In this document: positions 1 through 8,277 of the stretch, in pieces | Position numbering within the stretch: the first letter of the stretch is position 1 | Layout of the letters: every line of letters starts with the position of its first letter | NCBI RefSeq assembly: GCF_003853415.1 | Contig: NZ_QTPP01000008.1 | Span: forward strand, 124,001 to 188,000 | Source of the DNA: Burkholderia sp. Bp9142 | Lineage (GTDB): Bacteria; Pseudomonadota; Gammaproteobacteria; Burkholderiales; Burkholderiaceae | DNA: 64,000 bases | Reading direction: 5' to 3' | Translations under genes and position numbers: made by a program | The notes under the pieces: generated by a model | The model's database searches: none | Seen by the model: only the letters and a program-made list of their open reading frames with translations | What the model was told of the DNA's origin: nothing

Positions 1-188
1 TCGGCCAGGTAGGCGAGCACCCGCACCGTATCGGCGGCGATGCGGCGGCGCTCGTCGTCGGGCAGGTCGAGGAACGACGGAATCGCGGTCAGCAGGCGGC
101 GCACCTCGGGCCGCGTCGCGTCGAACGCGGCGGCGCTCGTGGGTGGCCGCACCGGGTGAAGCGCGTCGGGGGGAGCGGGCAGGCGCAT
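1..188 (-). CDS. hypothetical protein, paralogue of the downstream-adjacent 459-aa protein (partial, runs off left edge)
   Basis: The ATG is at 188 and the frame stays open to the window edge, giving about 62 residues of the N-terminus. It starts 3 bases after the stop of the preceding gene in the operon, so it is very probably co-transcribed. The stretch LTAIPSFLDLPDDERRRIAA followed by DTVRVLAYLA lines up with LTRSQAFNAMPDADRRDIAR followed by NTALIADYLA in the neighbouring 459-aa protein, which makes it a third member of that family. Function is unknown. No signal peptide or membrane segment is visible in the part present. Confidence 0.75.
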   Translation of the reverse strand, partial: MRLPAPPDALHPVRPPTSAAAFDATRPEVRRLLTAIPSFLDLPDDERRRIAADTVRVLAYLA

Positions 189-191
189 GGC

Positions 192-1571
192 TCAGTTTCC
201 CTTGGCCGGCGCCGGCGCGGCGGCCGGAGCCGAGGCCGAAGCCGGGGCCGCGGCGGGTGCGGCGGCGGCCGGCGGCGTTTTCGGACTGGGCAGCACGTTG
301 GGATCGGCGGGCGTCGCGTTGCCGGTGATGGTGGCGATCATCTGCGGGGTCGCCATCTTGTCGAGCGGCAGGTAGTCGCTCTTGAAATTGACGTCGACCG
401 CGCCGGACAGCTGGATCTTGGTCTGCATCGCCGCGTTGCTGGTTTCGGACGCGGCGGTCGACGCGGTGATGATCGGCTTGTTCTCGTACTCGTAGTCGCC
501 CTTCGCGTAGTAGTCGGCGCTGTACTGGCGGCCGTTGTCCTTGTCGTTGCTGGAGTCGTACTTGCCGCCGCGATCGTAGGTGCCCTTGCCGGCGTAGGTC
601 GTCTGCACGTTGCCGTCCTTGTCGCGGGCGAGGTCGACCGCGGTGGCGCTGCGCTGCTTGGACAGCGTGTCCTGCGCGCGCACGTCGTAGATGATCTTCG
701 CGGAGATCTTGCCGTCGGTGACGACGATGCGGTTGATGCCCATCAGCACGATCGAGGCCAGCATCTGCTGGCGCTGCTTGGCGAGCTGCATCTTGAAGCG
801 GTTGACGATGGCCAGTTCGGAGGCCTCGTCCGACAGGTCGAAGGTGTCGCCGTCGCCCATCTGCAGGCGCGCGCGCACGGTCTTCGACGCTTCGTCGGCG
901 TCGACCCCGTCGCGCACCTGCACGCGCGGGCTCGGCGCATCGCCGCTGTCGTCCATGCCGATCTCGAACAGGTCGGGAAACTGGCCGACCATGTGATCGC
1001 GCGCCTGGTTCTCCGTCACATGTTCGTCGGCGAACTGGCCGAGCGATTTCGCGACCTGCGCGATCATTTCCTGATACGCCTTCATCTGCTCGATCGAGCT
1101 GTGCGTGATCGACTGGAACACGCCGCTGATCAGGCTGGCCACGAAGGTCGGAAACTTGACCTGGTTCAGCAGCTCGCCCGCGACCGCGGCGCCCTCGTGC
1201 GCGGCCGCCGCGGTGAACTTGGACTTGCCGATGCTGTCGACGGCCTGGTTGTGCGTGTTGAAATCCGCCTCGTGCGCCGCATGATCGGTGTCGTCCAGCG
1301 CGCGCGCCGGCGCGGTGCCGAGGCCGCCCGGAATCTCGTGGCCGGCGAACCCCTCGGGCCGCGCCAGGTAATCGGCGATCAACGCGGTATTGCGGGCGAT
1401 GTCGCGGCGATCGGCGTCGGGCATCGCGTTGAAGGCCTGCGACCGGGTCAGCATCCGCGCGACGCCGTGGCGCACTTCGTCGGCCGGCACCGGCGGCGTA
1501 GGACGCGGAGCGGCCGCGGCGGCGCGCGGCGGCGGCGCGATCGGCGTGGAACGGGCAGCTTGCGGGAACAT
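192..1571 (-). CDS. hypothetical protein, 459 aa, operon-specific family
   Basis: Family and function not recognised. The ATG at 1571 follows a GAGG ribosome-binding site about 6 bases upstream. The middle contains FPTFVASLISG, a helical block ending HVTENQARDHMVGQFPDLFE, and a beta-rich block with ASIVLMGINRIVVTDGKISA and LSGAVDVNFKSDYLPLDKM. All three blocks recur in the same order in the 383-aa protein at 7107-8258, so the two are paralogues; the N-terminal helical block is shared with the partial gene at 1-188. The C-terminus is a low-complexity Pro/Ala tail. No signal peptide or transmembrane helix is seen. It is the ninth gene of the sigma-54 operon. Confidence 0.85.
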   Translation of the reverse strand: MFPQAARSTPIAPPPRAAAAAPRPTPPVPADEVRHGVARMLTRSQAFNAMPDADRRDIARNTALIADYLARPEGFAGHEIPGGLGTAPARALDDTDHAAHEADFNTHNQAVDSIGKSKFTAAAAHEGAAVAGELLNQVKFPTFVASLISGVFQSITHSSIEQMKAYQEMIAQVAKSLGQFADEHVTENQARDHMVGQFPDLFEIGMDDSGDAPSPRVQVRDGVDADEASKTVRARLQMGDGDTFDLSDEASELAIVNRFKMQLAKQRQQMLASIVLMGINRIVVTDGKISAKIIYDVRAQDTLSKQRSATAVDLARDKDGNVQTTYAGKGTYDRGGKYDSSNDKDNGRQYSADYYAKGDYEYENKPIITASTAASETSNAAMQTKIQLSGAVDVNFKSDYLPLDKMATPQMIATITGNATPADPNVLPSPKTPPAAAAPAAAPASASAPAAAPAPAKGN

Positions 1572-1604
1572 GGCGACCTCGCGGGAAACGCGTGACGAAG
1601 CGGT

Positions 1605-2657
1605 TCAGTTGGCCTGGGCGGGCACGTCCGCAGGCAGTTCGAACTCGATGGGACGCAGGTAAAGACTCACCCGCGCCGGGCAGGCCGCGTCCGTGCGCAG
1701 GCTGATGATCGAGAAGCGGCCCGGCCAATGCGCGTCCTCCGGCGTGAACGCGCCCATCCATCGCTCGAGCGCCTGCAGCCCGCGCGGACGCTCGGCGAGC
1801 CCCATCGTCAGCAGGCTCAGGAACGCCGGCGGCACGTCGGGGATCGCCGACAGCAGCACGTAGAGCTCGAGATCCGGCCCGTCCGGCCCGAGCCCGAACG
1901 CGAGCAGCGCACCGTGCGGCGGCAGGTCGAACCGCCCGCCGAGCACCAGCCCCAGGAGCTGCATGATGCCGGGCAGGCGATGGCCGATGCCGAGCGCATC
2001 CATCACCGGCTGCAGATCGGCGAGCCGCAGCGCCTGGGTGCACGCGAACGTGAGCCGCTGGCCGCCGAGATCGCGCTGGGCGGCCATCGTGGTGAACAGC
2101 GGCTTGAGCCCGGGCACCATCCGCAGCGCGGCCTGGACGATGCCGGCCAGGTCGCGCGGCAGGTTCTCGATCGTGCCGGCGTCGCCGGGCAGCTCGTAAT
2201 AGACCTTCGACGCGTAGAGCCCGTCGCGGTCGTAGCTGGAGCCGAAGAACGCGCCGTAGTCGAGGTGGCCGCCCGGCCGCGCGAAGCCCCGGAACGGCTC
2301 GCTCGCCTGGTCGAACCAGTGCAGCGCGTCGCGGCCGATGAAGTCGCGGATCAGCTTGCGCATTTCGCGCGTCGACTCGTCGCGCCGGTCGATCGCGGAC
2401 GCCTCCGGCGGCAACGGCTCGATCGTGAAGCGCAGCTTGCCCGGCTGGCTTTCCGAGAAGCTGGGTTCGAACGGCACCGCCATCGGCATCAGCGCGTTGT
2501 CGCGAAACCGCAGATCGTCGGTGCCGTCGCCGAACGTGCGCAGGAACAGGTCGCGCGACGGCGCGAAGGGATCGGCGGTGCCGAGGCTTCGCGCGGCGCT
2601 TTTCAGGCGGCGTTCGACCCGGGCGACGACCGGCTCGCGGGATGAGGTCAGGGGCAT
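1605..2657 (-). CDS. hypothetical protein, 350 aa, possibly ABBA-fold (aromatic prenyltransferase-like)
   Basis: No confident family assignment. I chose the ATG at 2657 because GGAG sits 7 bases upstream; an upstream in-frame start at 2696 has no such site. The protein shows repeated beta-strand pairs between helices: LYASKVYYEL, RLTFACTQAL, ALLAFGLGPDGPDLELYVLL and FSIISLRTD followed by ARVSLYLRPIEFEL. This rhythm and the length resemble the alpha-beta-beta-alpha barrel of aromatic prenyltransferases (DMATS, cyanobactin and CloQ groups). This is a fold guess from pattern only, with no catalytic motif that I can defend. It lies 33 bases upstream of the 459-aa gene and 50 bases downstream of the 597-aa gene, all in the same direction. 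Confidence 0.6.
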   Translation of the reverse strand: MPLTSSREPVVARVERRLKSAARSLGTADPFAPSRDLFLRTFGDGTDDLRFRDNALMPMAVPFEPSFSESQPGKLRFTIEPLPPEASAIDRRDESTREMRKLIRDFIGRDALHWFDQASEPFRGFARPGGHLDYGAFFGSSYDRDGLYASKVYYELPGDAGTIENLPRDLAGIVQAALRMVPGLKPLFTTMAAQRDLGGQRLTFACTQALRLADLQPVMDALGIGHRLPGIMQLLGLVLGGRFDLPPHGALLAFGLGPDGPDLELYVLLSAIPDVPPAFLSLLTMGLAERPRGLQALERWMGAFTPEDAHWPGRFSIISLRTDAACPARVSLYLRPIEFELPADVPAQAN

Positions 2658-2707
2658 GGCTCGGCTCCGGCAGGGTTCGGGAATGGCGCAGCGCACGCAA
2701 CGCCGGT

Positions 2708-4501
2708 TCAGTGCGGGCGGTTCGAGTAGTAGCTCGCGCCGTTGTGCGTGCCGACGCCGTAGCCCGCCTTCACCGGCACGCCCGCGCCGAGGCCGATGCC
2801 GGCGCCGATATCGCCGACGCCGTCGAGCATCTCGCGCGCCATCGCCGGGATCGGCACCGGCTTCGACGTCATCTGCGGCGCCTCGCGCGGCTGCGAGAAC
2901 TGCTCGATCTGCGTATCAGTGGTCGCGGTATCGGCCAGCCACAGCTCGCACGCGTTGACCAGGTCGTAGTCGGTGGGGTCGACCGTCGACTTGTGGTTCG
3001 ACGAGACGTCCGGATTGGCGATCTGGTCGATGCTGAGCAGCGGGCCGGTCGCCTTGTTGACGCGATCGACGTTGTTGGCCAGCCACGCGGTGATGATCGT
3101 GCCGCAGGTCGCCAGCGTGCGATAGCGCGAGCTGGTGCGCGCGCCGCCCAGATCGTAGGTCGCGACCTGGTCGATCACCTGCCACATGTCCTTGGCGCCG
3201 TAGCAGCCGCGGATCTCGGGATCCTGCAGCAGATCGATCATGAACTTGACCTGCGACTGGATCTCGCGCGCGGCGTAATGCGCCATCCCGTAGCCGTGCA
3301 GCGACAGGTTGCCGGCGAGATCGCGGGCGGCCTTGCGCACCTGCTGGTGGTTGATCGGGTTCGGCACGCTCGCGCGCAGCAGCGAGTCGACTTCGGTCTG
3401 GCGCACGAACGACGAGACGGACGACACGAAGCGGATCCACAGATCGTTGAACTCGCGGTTGCCCGCGGTATTCGGATCGCCGCCCGGCACGCCGAGCGTG
3501 ATGGCCGCGAAGTTCTTGCGCTCCTGCTCGGAGATGCGGTTCGGCGTCTCGCGCCAGTAGCGATAGAGCAGCTTGCCGGCATTGCCGGGGCCGATCGGCA
3601 GCGTGCCGTGCTGGAACTGCTCGACGATGCGGTCGACGACCTGGAACACCTTGAGCTCGTCGAACATCGCGGCGACGATCATCGGGCCCATCACGCGCAC
3701 GTTGTCGGCCACGATGTTCGCATCCTCCAGATCCTCGAGGTTCGGCAGGTCGATGCCGAGATCGGCGATCGCGTCCTCGCCGCCGATGTTCTGGACGGTG
3801 TTGAGCTCCTCGTTGATGCGGCGGCGCAACTGCGGCTCGTCGGCCTGGATCTTGCGGGCCTGCAGGCCGCGCATCACGCGCGCGAATTCGATGGTGACCA
3901 CGCCCGGCTTCTCGCCGCCGCGGCCGTCGGGATCGCCCTCGATGCACAGCAGCGCCAGCACCCGCTGCGCGAGCGCCCCGTACGAATTGGCTTCGCCCAC
4001 CGCCGCGAAGAACTGGCGGGTAAAGGCGTTCATCAGCCCGCTGCCGTCGTCCGGCACGGTCCTGCCGTCCACGACCTTCACGGGGGGCGGCGTGGCCCCG
4101 TCGACCGCGAGGATGCCCAGCACCAGCGCGACAAGCGTGATCGACACGGCCTCGGTGTCCGCGCCGTTCGCGCCATTGGCGCCGCCCGCGTCGTCCGCGT
4201 CGAACACCAGCTGGCCGTTCAGCTCGGAGAGCAACGGCGGGTCGATCAGCGACTTGCTGGCGAGCAGTTCGCGGGTGGCGACGAACAGCGGATCGCAAAC
4301 CTCCGCGACGCCGTCGGACGGCTTCTTGTCGTAGACGACTGCGAGGATGGCCTTGCACAACGCGAGCTGCTCCCGCTCGGCGGCGACCGGCGGCCGCTTC
4401 AGCGACTCGAGCCGGTTGACGATATCGACCAGCCCGTCGCGTGCCCGGGTCTCGAGGTCGACGAGGTCGAGGAAGCGGACTTGATGATTGACTTGAAACA
4501 T
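2708..4501 (-). CDS. hypothetical protein, 597 aa, mostly helical
   Basis: Not recognised. The ATG at 4501 is preceded by AAGGAGA at good spacing. The sequence looks soluble and mostly alpha-helical, with no signal peptide and no long hydrophobic helix. It has an acidic Asn/Gly/Ala-rich linker (DADDAGGANGANGAD) near residue 105, and a Gly-rich C-terminus (GVGDIGAGIGLGAGVPVKAG) ending in HNGASYYSNRPH. It is the seventh gene of the sigma-54 operon, separated from the S8 protease gene by 58 bases, the widest gap within the operon. A structural or scaffold role is possible but nothing in the sequence proves it. Confidence 0.8.
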   Translation of the reverse strand: MFQVNHQVRFLDLVDLETRARDGLVDIVNRLESLKRPPVAAEREQLALCKAILAVVYDKKPSDGVAEVCDPLFVATRELLASKSLIDPPLLSELNGQLVFDADDAGGANGANGADTEAVSITLVALVLGILAVDGATPPPVKVVDGRTVPDDGSGLMNAFTRQFFAAVGEANSYGALAQRVLALLCIEGDPDGRGGEKPGVVTIEFARVMRGLQARKIQADEPQLRRRINEELNTVQNIGGEDAIADLGIDLPNLEDLEDANIVADNVRVMGPMIVAAMFDELKVFQVVDRIVEQFQHGTLPIGPGNAGKLLYRYWRETPNRISEQERKNFAAITLGVPGGDPNTAGNREFNDLWIRFVSSVSSFVRQTEVDSLLRASVPNPINHQQVRKAARDLAGNLSLHGYGMAHYAAREIQSQVKFMIDLLQDPEIRGCYGAKDMWQVIDQVATYDLGGARTSSRYRTLATCGTIITAWLANNVDRVNKATGPLLSIDQIANPDVSSNHKSTVDPTDYDLVNACELWLADTATTDTQIEQFSQPREAPQMTSKPVPIPAMAREMLDGVGDIGAGIGLGAGVPVKAGYGVGTHNGASYYSNRPH

Positions 4502-4559
4502 TTAACTTCTCCTTGAAATCCGGTCGGTTCGGAGGAATGAACGGGATCCGGCGCGCAAG

Positions 4560-6032
4560 TCAGCCGTCGTCGGCACTACCTTCCTTGCCCGTGCAACCGT
4601 CGTCGCCCGCCGCGTCGTAGGCATCGATGCGGCCGGCCAGCGCGCGCAGCGCCGCCGCCGCGTCGAGCATGCCGGCGCCGCAGCCGTCGGCCGCGCCGGG
4701 CGCAAACGGACGCGCGGTGGCGACGAGCAGATCGCGCACCGTCGCGCCGTCGAGCGGATAGGCGCGGCGCTGCGCGTACGCGACGAGCAGCGCCGCGGCG
4801 CCCGCGACGAACGGCGCGGCGAAGCTGGTGCCGGTCGCCAGTTGATAGGCCTCGATCGCGCTTGTCAGCACCCGTTCGCCCGGTGCGCATAGCGCGACAT
4901 GCGGGCCGCGCGTCGAGAACGCGGTCGGCCGCTCATCGTCGCCCACGGCGCCGACCGCGATCACCTGCGGGTAGGCAGCGGGCCAGTAGCGGGTCACGCT
5001 GCCGTTGTTGCCGCTCGCGGCAACCAGGATGCAGCCGCGCGCGGCGGCATACGCGATCGTGTCGGCATGCGGTTTCGGGCGGTTGGCGGCGATCGTCGCA
5101 TCGTCGGTGCCGAAGCTCATGTTGATGATCTTGGCGCCGAGATCGACCGCGAGCTTGAGCGCGCGATCGAGGTCGGCGATCGCGCCGAGTCCGACCGCAT
5201 GCGCCTTGCCCGGCAAGCGGGCGGCCGCCAGCGCGCGCATCGGCAGGATGCGGCAGTCGCCGCCGAGTCCGCGCGGCATCGCCACGCCCTCGGCGGCGAT
5301 GATGCCCGCGCAGCCCATGCCGTGACCGACGAAGCGGTCCTCGGGAAAATCGCCGCGATGGCCATGCCCGCTCAGCAGTTGCACGCCGGGCGACAAGTCG
5401 CCGGGCTCCAGCCGCACGGTGTCGGCGCCCGTGCGGAACGCATGGGCGAATTCGGGATGCCGGCGGGCGATGCCGCTGTCGATGAGACCGACCGTGACAC
5501 CGCTGTCGCCGCGCTCGATCGCATGCGCGTCGGCCATGCGCACCAGCGCGCGCGCATCCTGCGCGAACCGCGCGGCCGGCGGCACGGGCGCCAGCCGGCC
5601 CGGCGCGTCCATCGGGACCATCGCGACGTAGTTGGGCGTCACGCTTTCCACGGTCGCGAGCTGGGCGAGCGCGTCGCACAGCTCGCCGATCGCCGTGCCG
5701 GCCGGCACGCGCAGCAGCAGCGTGCGGGCCATGCCCGTCGCTTGCTCGATCGCGTCGTATCCGCGGTGCGCGTGCCCGGGCACCCAGCGCCCGGCCGCCG
5801 CGCTGAACGGGCGCACCGCGAGAAAGCGGCCGGCGAACGCAACCACGATGCGGTCGACCGGACCGCCGTCGATGCGTTGCGCGGCGGCCAGTGCGCCGCG
5901 CGTCACGTCGCGGATCGACGGCACGTCCTCGGGCGCTTCGCCGAGCGCCAGCTTCACGAGCAGGCTGGTCGGCAGGCTGAACTGCCGCTCGCCGGGCGAT
6001 GCCCAGGGCGTGCCGAGTGCGCAGATCGTCAT
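4560..6032 (-). CDS. S8 (subtilisin-like) serine peptidase
   Basis: 490 aa. The catalytic triad is visible: Asp in VGLIDSGIA (about residue 180), His in VGHGMGCAG (about 237) and Ser in ATGTSFAAPFVAG (about 405). Upstream of it, LLLRVPAGTAIGELCDALAQ and VESVTPNYVA resemble an I9-type propeptide or inhibitor domain. No signal peptide is seen, unusual for a secreted subtilase, so it may act inside the cell or leave by another route. The start at 6032 is set by GGAGGAGG upstream and by the ATGA overlap with the stop of the preceding trypco2-like gene, implying translational coupling. Its likely role is to activate or destroy a partner protein; substrate unknown. Confidence 0.9.
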   Translation of the reverse strand: MTICALGTPWASPGERQFSLPTSLLVKLALGEAPEDVPSIRDVTRGALAAAQRIDGGPVDRIVVAFAGRFLAVRPFSAAAGRWVPGHAHRGYDAIEQATGMARTLLLRVPAGTAIGELCDALAQLATVESVTPNYVAMVPMDAPGRLAPVPPAARFAQDARALVRMADAHAIERGDSGVTVGLIDSGIARRHPEFAHAFRTGADTVRLEPGDLSPGVQLLSGHGHRGDFPEDRFVGHGMGCAGIIAAEGVAMPRGLGGDCRILPMRALAAARLPGKAHAVGLGAIADLDRALKLAVDLGAKIINMSFGTDDATIAANRPKPHADTIAYAAARGCILVAASGNNGSVTRYWPAAYPQVIAVGAVGDDERPTAFSTRGPHVALCAPGERVLTSAIEAYQLATGTSFAAPFVAGAAALLVAYAQRRAYPLDGATVRDLLVATARPFAPGAADGCGAGMLDAAAALRALAGRIDAYDAAGDDGCTGKEGSADDG

Positions 6033-6850
6033 GGTCGCGCCTCCTCCTGGCCGGGAATGGCGGCCAGGGTCATCGGCCTGGCCGCGGATGCCGCCGGCGG
6101 CGCGAATGCGCTCAGGTCGAACGCCATCGCGGCCGCATGCCGGCTTGTCGGCGAGACGGCGAGTTCGCCGGCCCACTGGTCGCGGCCGGGCGCGAGCAGC
6201 AGCTCGCCGTCCGCCGATTGCAGCACGGCGACCGGGCGATTGCCGATCCGCACCAGCGGCGCGTGCGCGCCATTGACGAGGTTGCGCCCGATCACGCGCA
6301 GCAGCGGCCCCGCATCGGGCTGCGCATCGGCGGCGGGCGCCACGGGCTCGACCCGCTCGACGCTCGGCGCGGACGCCCGGTCGAGCGCCCGGCGCAGCCG
6401 GTCCACGGACAGATTGGTGACGCGGCCGATCGCATGCACCATGTCGCGCTGCTCGGCCTGCTGAAATTGCCTGACGGTGCGCACGCCGGCCCATTCCAGC
6501 CGCTTGCGGTCCTCGGGCGAGAGTTCATCGCCCAGCGCGTCGAGCGGCTGGTCCTTGCTGTCCTCGGACAGCGCGATCGCGTTCTCCTCGATCGCCGGCC
6601 GCGTGATGGTCGTGAAGACCAGATGGAAGGTGCTGCTGTCGGTGTCGCCCGGGCCGGCCGGACGAATCCAGACCTCGCTTTCGACGAACTCGACATGGGC
6701 GCGCAGATCGAGGTTGACGTCCTTGATCGCGAAGGTCAGCGGCAGGTTGAGGTTGCGCGCCTTGATCGCCATCGCCGCCTGCGCGTTGTCGAGCTGGCTC
6801 TGCACGGCCTGAATGAAATCCTCGAGACGCAGGCTGGCGTTGCTGTTCAT
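6029..6850 (-). CDS. trypco2-like protein with HhH-like and IPT/TIG-like segments
   Basis: 273 aa. Residues 1-75 (LRLEDFIQAVQSQLDNAQAA, then LPLTFAIKDVNLDLRAHVEF) match the general pattern of trypsin-co-occurring domain 2: a helix followed by a beta meander. A helical segment follows (LSPEDRKRLEWAGVRTVRQF to LSVDRLRRALDRA) that resembles a helix-hairpin-helix unit. A beta segment comes next (LLRVIGRNLVNG to VRIGNRPVAVL) like an IPT/TIG domain. The domain names are from my pattern reading and need a profile search. The coupled S8 protease gene just downstream fits the protease-partner idea behind trypco domains, which are described in bacterial conflict systems. Both ends overlap neighbours by 4 bases. 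Confidence 0.75.
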   Translation of the reverse strand: MNSNASLRLEDFIQAVQSQLDNAQAAMAIKARNLNLPLTFAIKDVNLDLRAHVEFVESEVWIRPAGPGDTDSSTFHLVFTTITRPAIEENAIALSEDSKDQPLDALGDELSPEDRKRLEWAGVRTVRQFQQAEQRDMVHAIGRVTNLSVDRLRRALDRASAPSVERVEPVAPAADAQPDAGPLLRVIGRNLVNGAHAPLVRIGNRPVAVLQSADGELLLAPGRDQWAGELAVSPTSRHAAAMAFDLSAFAPPAASAARPMTLAAIPGQEEARP

Positions 6851-7110
6851 TGCCCCGCTCCATCGATCGGCACGGCTTCGAGGACGATCGCGAGCCGCGC
6901 CGGCTCCGGATCGAAGGCCGTGCGCGTCAGGAACTGCGGCAGGTCGCCGACCAGTTCGATGCCGCCGGCGCCGCGCGCGATGCGCAGGTCGAGCGGCAGT
7001 TCCATGACCACCGAGCGCACCCGCAGCCCCTGCGCCGCACCCGCGGTCAGCTGTTCGGCAATGTCGGCGAACGCGCCCAGCGTCTCGCCCAGCGGCCGCG
7101 GCGCAATCAT
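6847..7110 (-). CDS. small hypothetical protein, 87 aa
   Basis: The protein starts MIAPRPLGETLGAFADIAEQ. It overlaps the stop of the 383-aa gene upstream (ATGA at 7107-7110) and the start of the trypco2-like gene downstream (6847-6850), so it sits in a run of coupled genes. The second half (VVMELPLDLRIARG to FDPEPARLAIVLEAVPID) looks like a small beta-rich fold with one N-terminal helix, broadly similar in layout to the trypco2-like neighbour. No function can be given. The double overlap is strong evidence that this short frame is a real gene. Confidence 0.75.
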   Translation of the reverse strand: MIAPRPLGETLGAFADIAEQLTAGAAQGLRVRSVVMELPLDLRIARGAGGIELVGDLPQFLTRTAFDPEPARLAIVLEAVPIDGAGQ

Positions 7111-8258
7111 GCCGGTTCTCCTCGGGCGGATGCGGGCGCCGCCGAAGCGGCGGGCGCGGCCGGTGCAGCAGACGCCGCCGGCACGGTGGCAGGCGCAGGC
7201 GTCGCGGCGGGCGTGGGTGCAGGTGCGGGTGCAGGTGCGGGTGCCGCCGCCACCGGCGCCGCAGGCTGGGCGGCCGCCGCCGGTGGCGCGATCCGCGCCG
7301 CCGGCCGGCTGTGCCGCTCCAGCAGATTGCGCGACGCCTCGTCGACGAAACGGTCGAGCGGCAGCGTCTCCGACGCGAAATTGATGCTCACCTTCCCGGT
7401 CAGCGTCGCCTTGAGATCGGTGTCGGTCTGCGCATTGACCGCGACGGTGGAGACCGTGGTGACCACGTCGCCCGACGTGCCCCGTCCGCCCCAGGTCGTC
7501 TGTCCCGACGACGGGTCGTTCGACGTCGCATACTGCACGGCGGCCCGGTCGCGCGCCTTGGCCTGGAAATTGAGGCTGGCGGCGATCGTGCCGTCCTTGA
7601 CCACGACCCGCTGCATGCCCAGCAGCACCATCGTCGACAGCGTCGACAACCGATGCTGCGCGACGCGCTCGCGGGCGCGGGGCAGCACCACCGATTCGAG
7701 CGTCTGGGCGTCGAACGCGCCGTCGGCGGCACCGAAATCGGCGAGCCACGCGGGCACGGGTGCCGCGTCGTCGTCGCCGGGCCGCACCACCGGCGCGAGG
7801 CGGTATTCGCCGCCGTCCTGCACCAGCGTCACGTCGTGCGGATACTGCTCGACCAGCCACGCGCGCGCCTGCCCGTCGGTCACGTTCTCCTGCGTGAACT
7901 GGTCCAGCGGCTTGGCCACCGCGCCGACCAGGTCGGCGAAACTCTCCACCTGCTTGATCGAGCTGTCGACGATCGCGTCGTACGTGCCATGCACGAGGCT
8001 CGCGACGAAGGTCGGAAAGTCGATCGCGTCGGCCAGCGCCGCCGCCCGCCGGCCGATGGCGTCCGTCGCCTTCTCCTTGGGAGGCGCCGATCCACCCGGG
8101 CCGCCGGCCGGCGCCGCTTGCGGCAACGCGCCGTCCTGCCTGGCCGGGTCGCCCGATCCGGCGCCGTCGACGATCTCGCGGCCGAACGCGTCGCGAGCCA
8201 GTGCCACCGCGGGCGCGATCGCGCCGCGGGGTGGCGGAGGGGGAATGTGGCGAGCCAT
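7107..8258 (-). CDS. hypothetical protein, 383 aa, paralogue of the 459-aa protein
   Basis: It shares with the protein at 192-1571 the blocks FPTFVASLVHGTYDAIVDSS, ENVTDGQARAWLVEQYP, STMVLLGMQRVVVKDGTIAA and GKVSINFASETLPLDRFVDE, in the same order and spacing. It also ends in a Pro/Ala tail built on a short repeated DNA unit around 7195-7250. Function is unknown. It begins 19 bases after the stop of the 1265-aa gene. Having two or three family members in one operon suggests a multi-subunit assembly or variant partners of one machine, but that is inference. Confidence 0.85.
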   Translation of the reverse strand: MARHIPPPPPRGAIAPAVALARDAFGREIVDGAGSGDPARQDGALPQAAPAGGPGGSAPPKEKATDAIGRRAAALADAIDFPTFVASLVHGTYDAIVDSSIKQVESFADLVGAVAKPLDQFTQENVTDGQARAWLVEQYPHDVTLVQDGGEYRLAPVVRPGDDDAAPVPAWLADFGAADGAFDAQTLESVVLPRARERVAQHRLSTLSTMVLLGMQRVVVKDGTIAASLNFQAKARDRAAVQYATSNDPSSGQTTWGGRGTSGDVVTTVSTVAVNAQTDTDLKATLTGKVSINFASETLPLDRFVDEASRNLLERHSRPAARIAPPAAAAQPAAPVAAAPAPAPAPAPTPAATPAPATVPAASAAPAAPAASAAPASARGEPA

Positions 8259-8277
8259 CGCGCGTGTCCCTCGGGGA

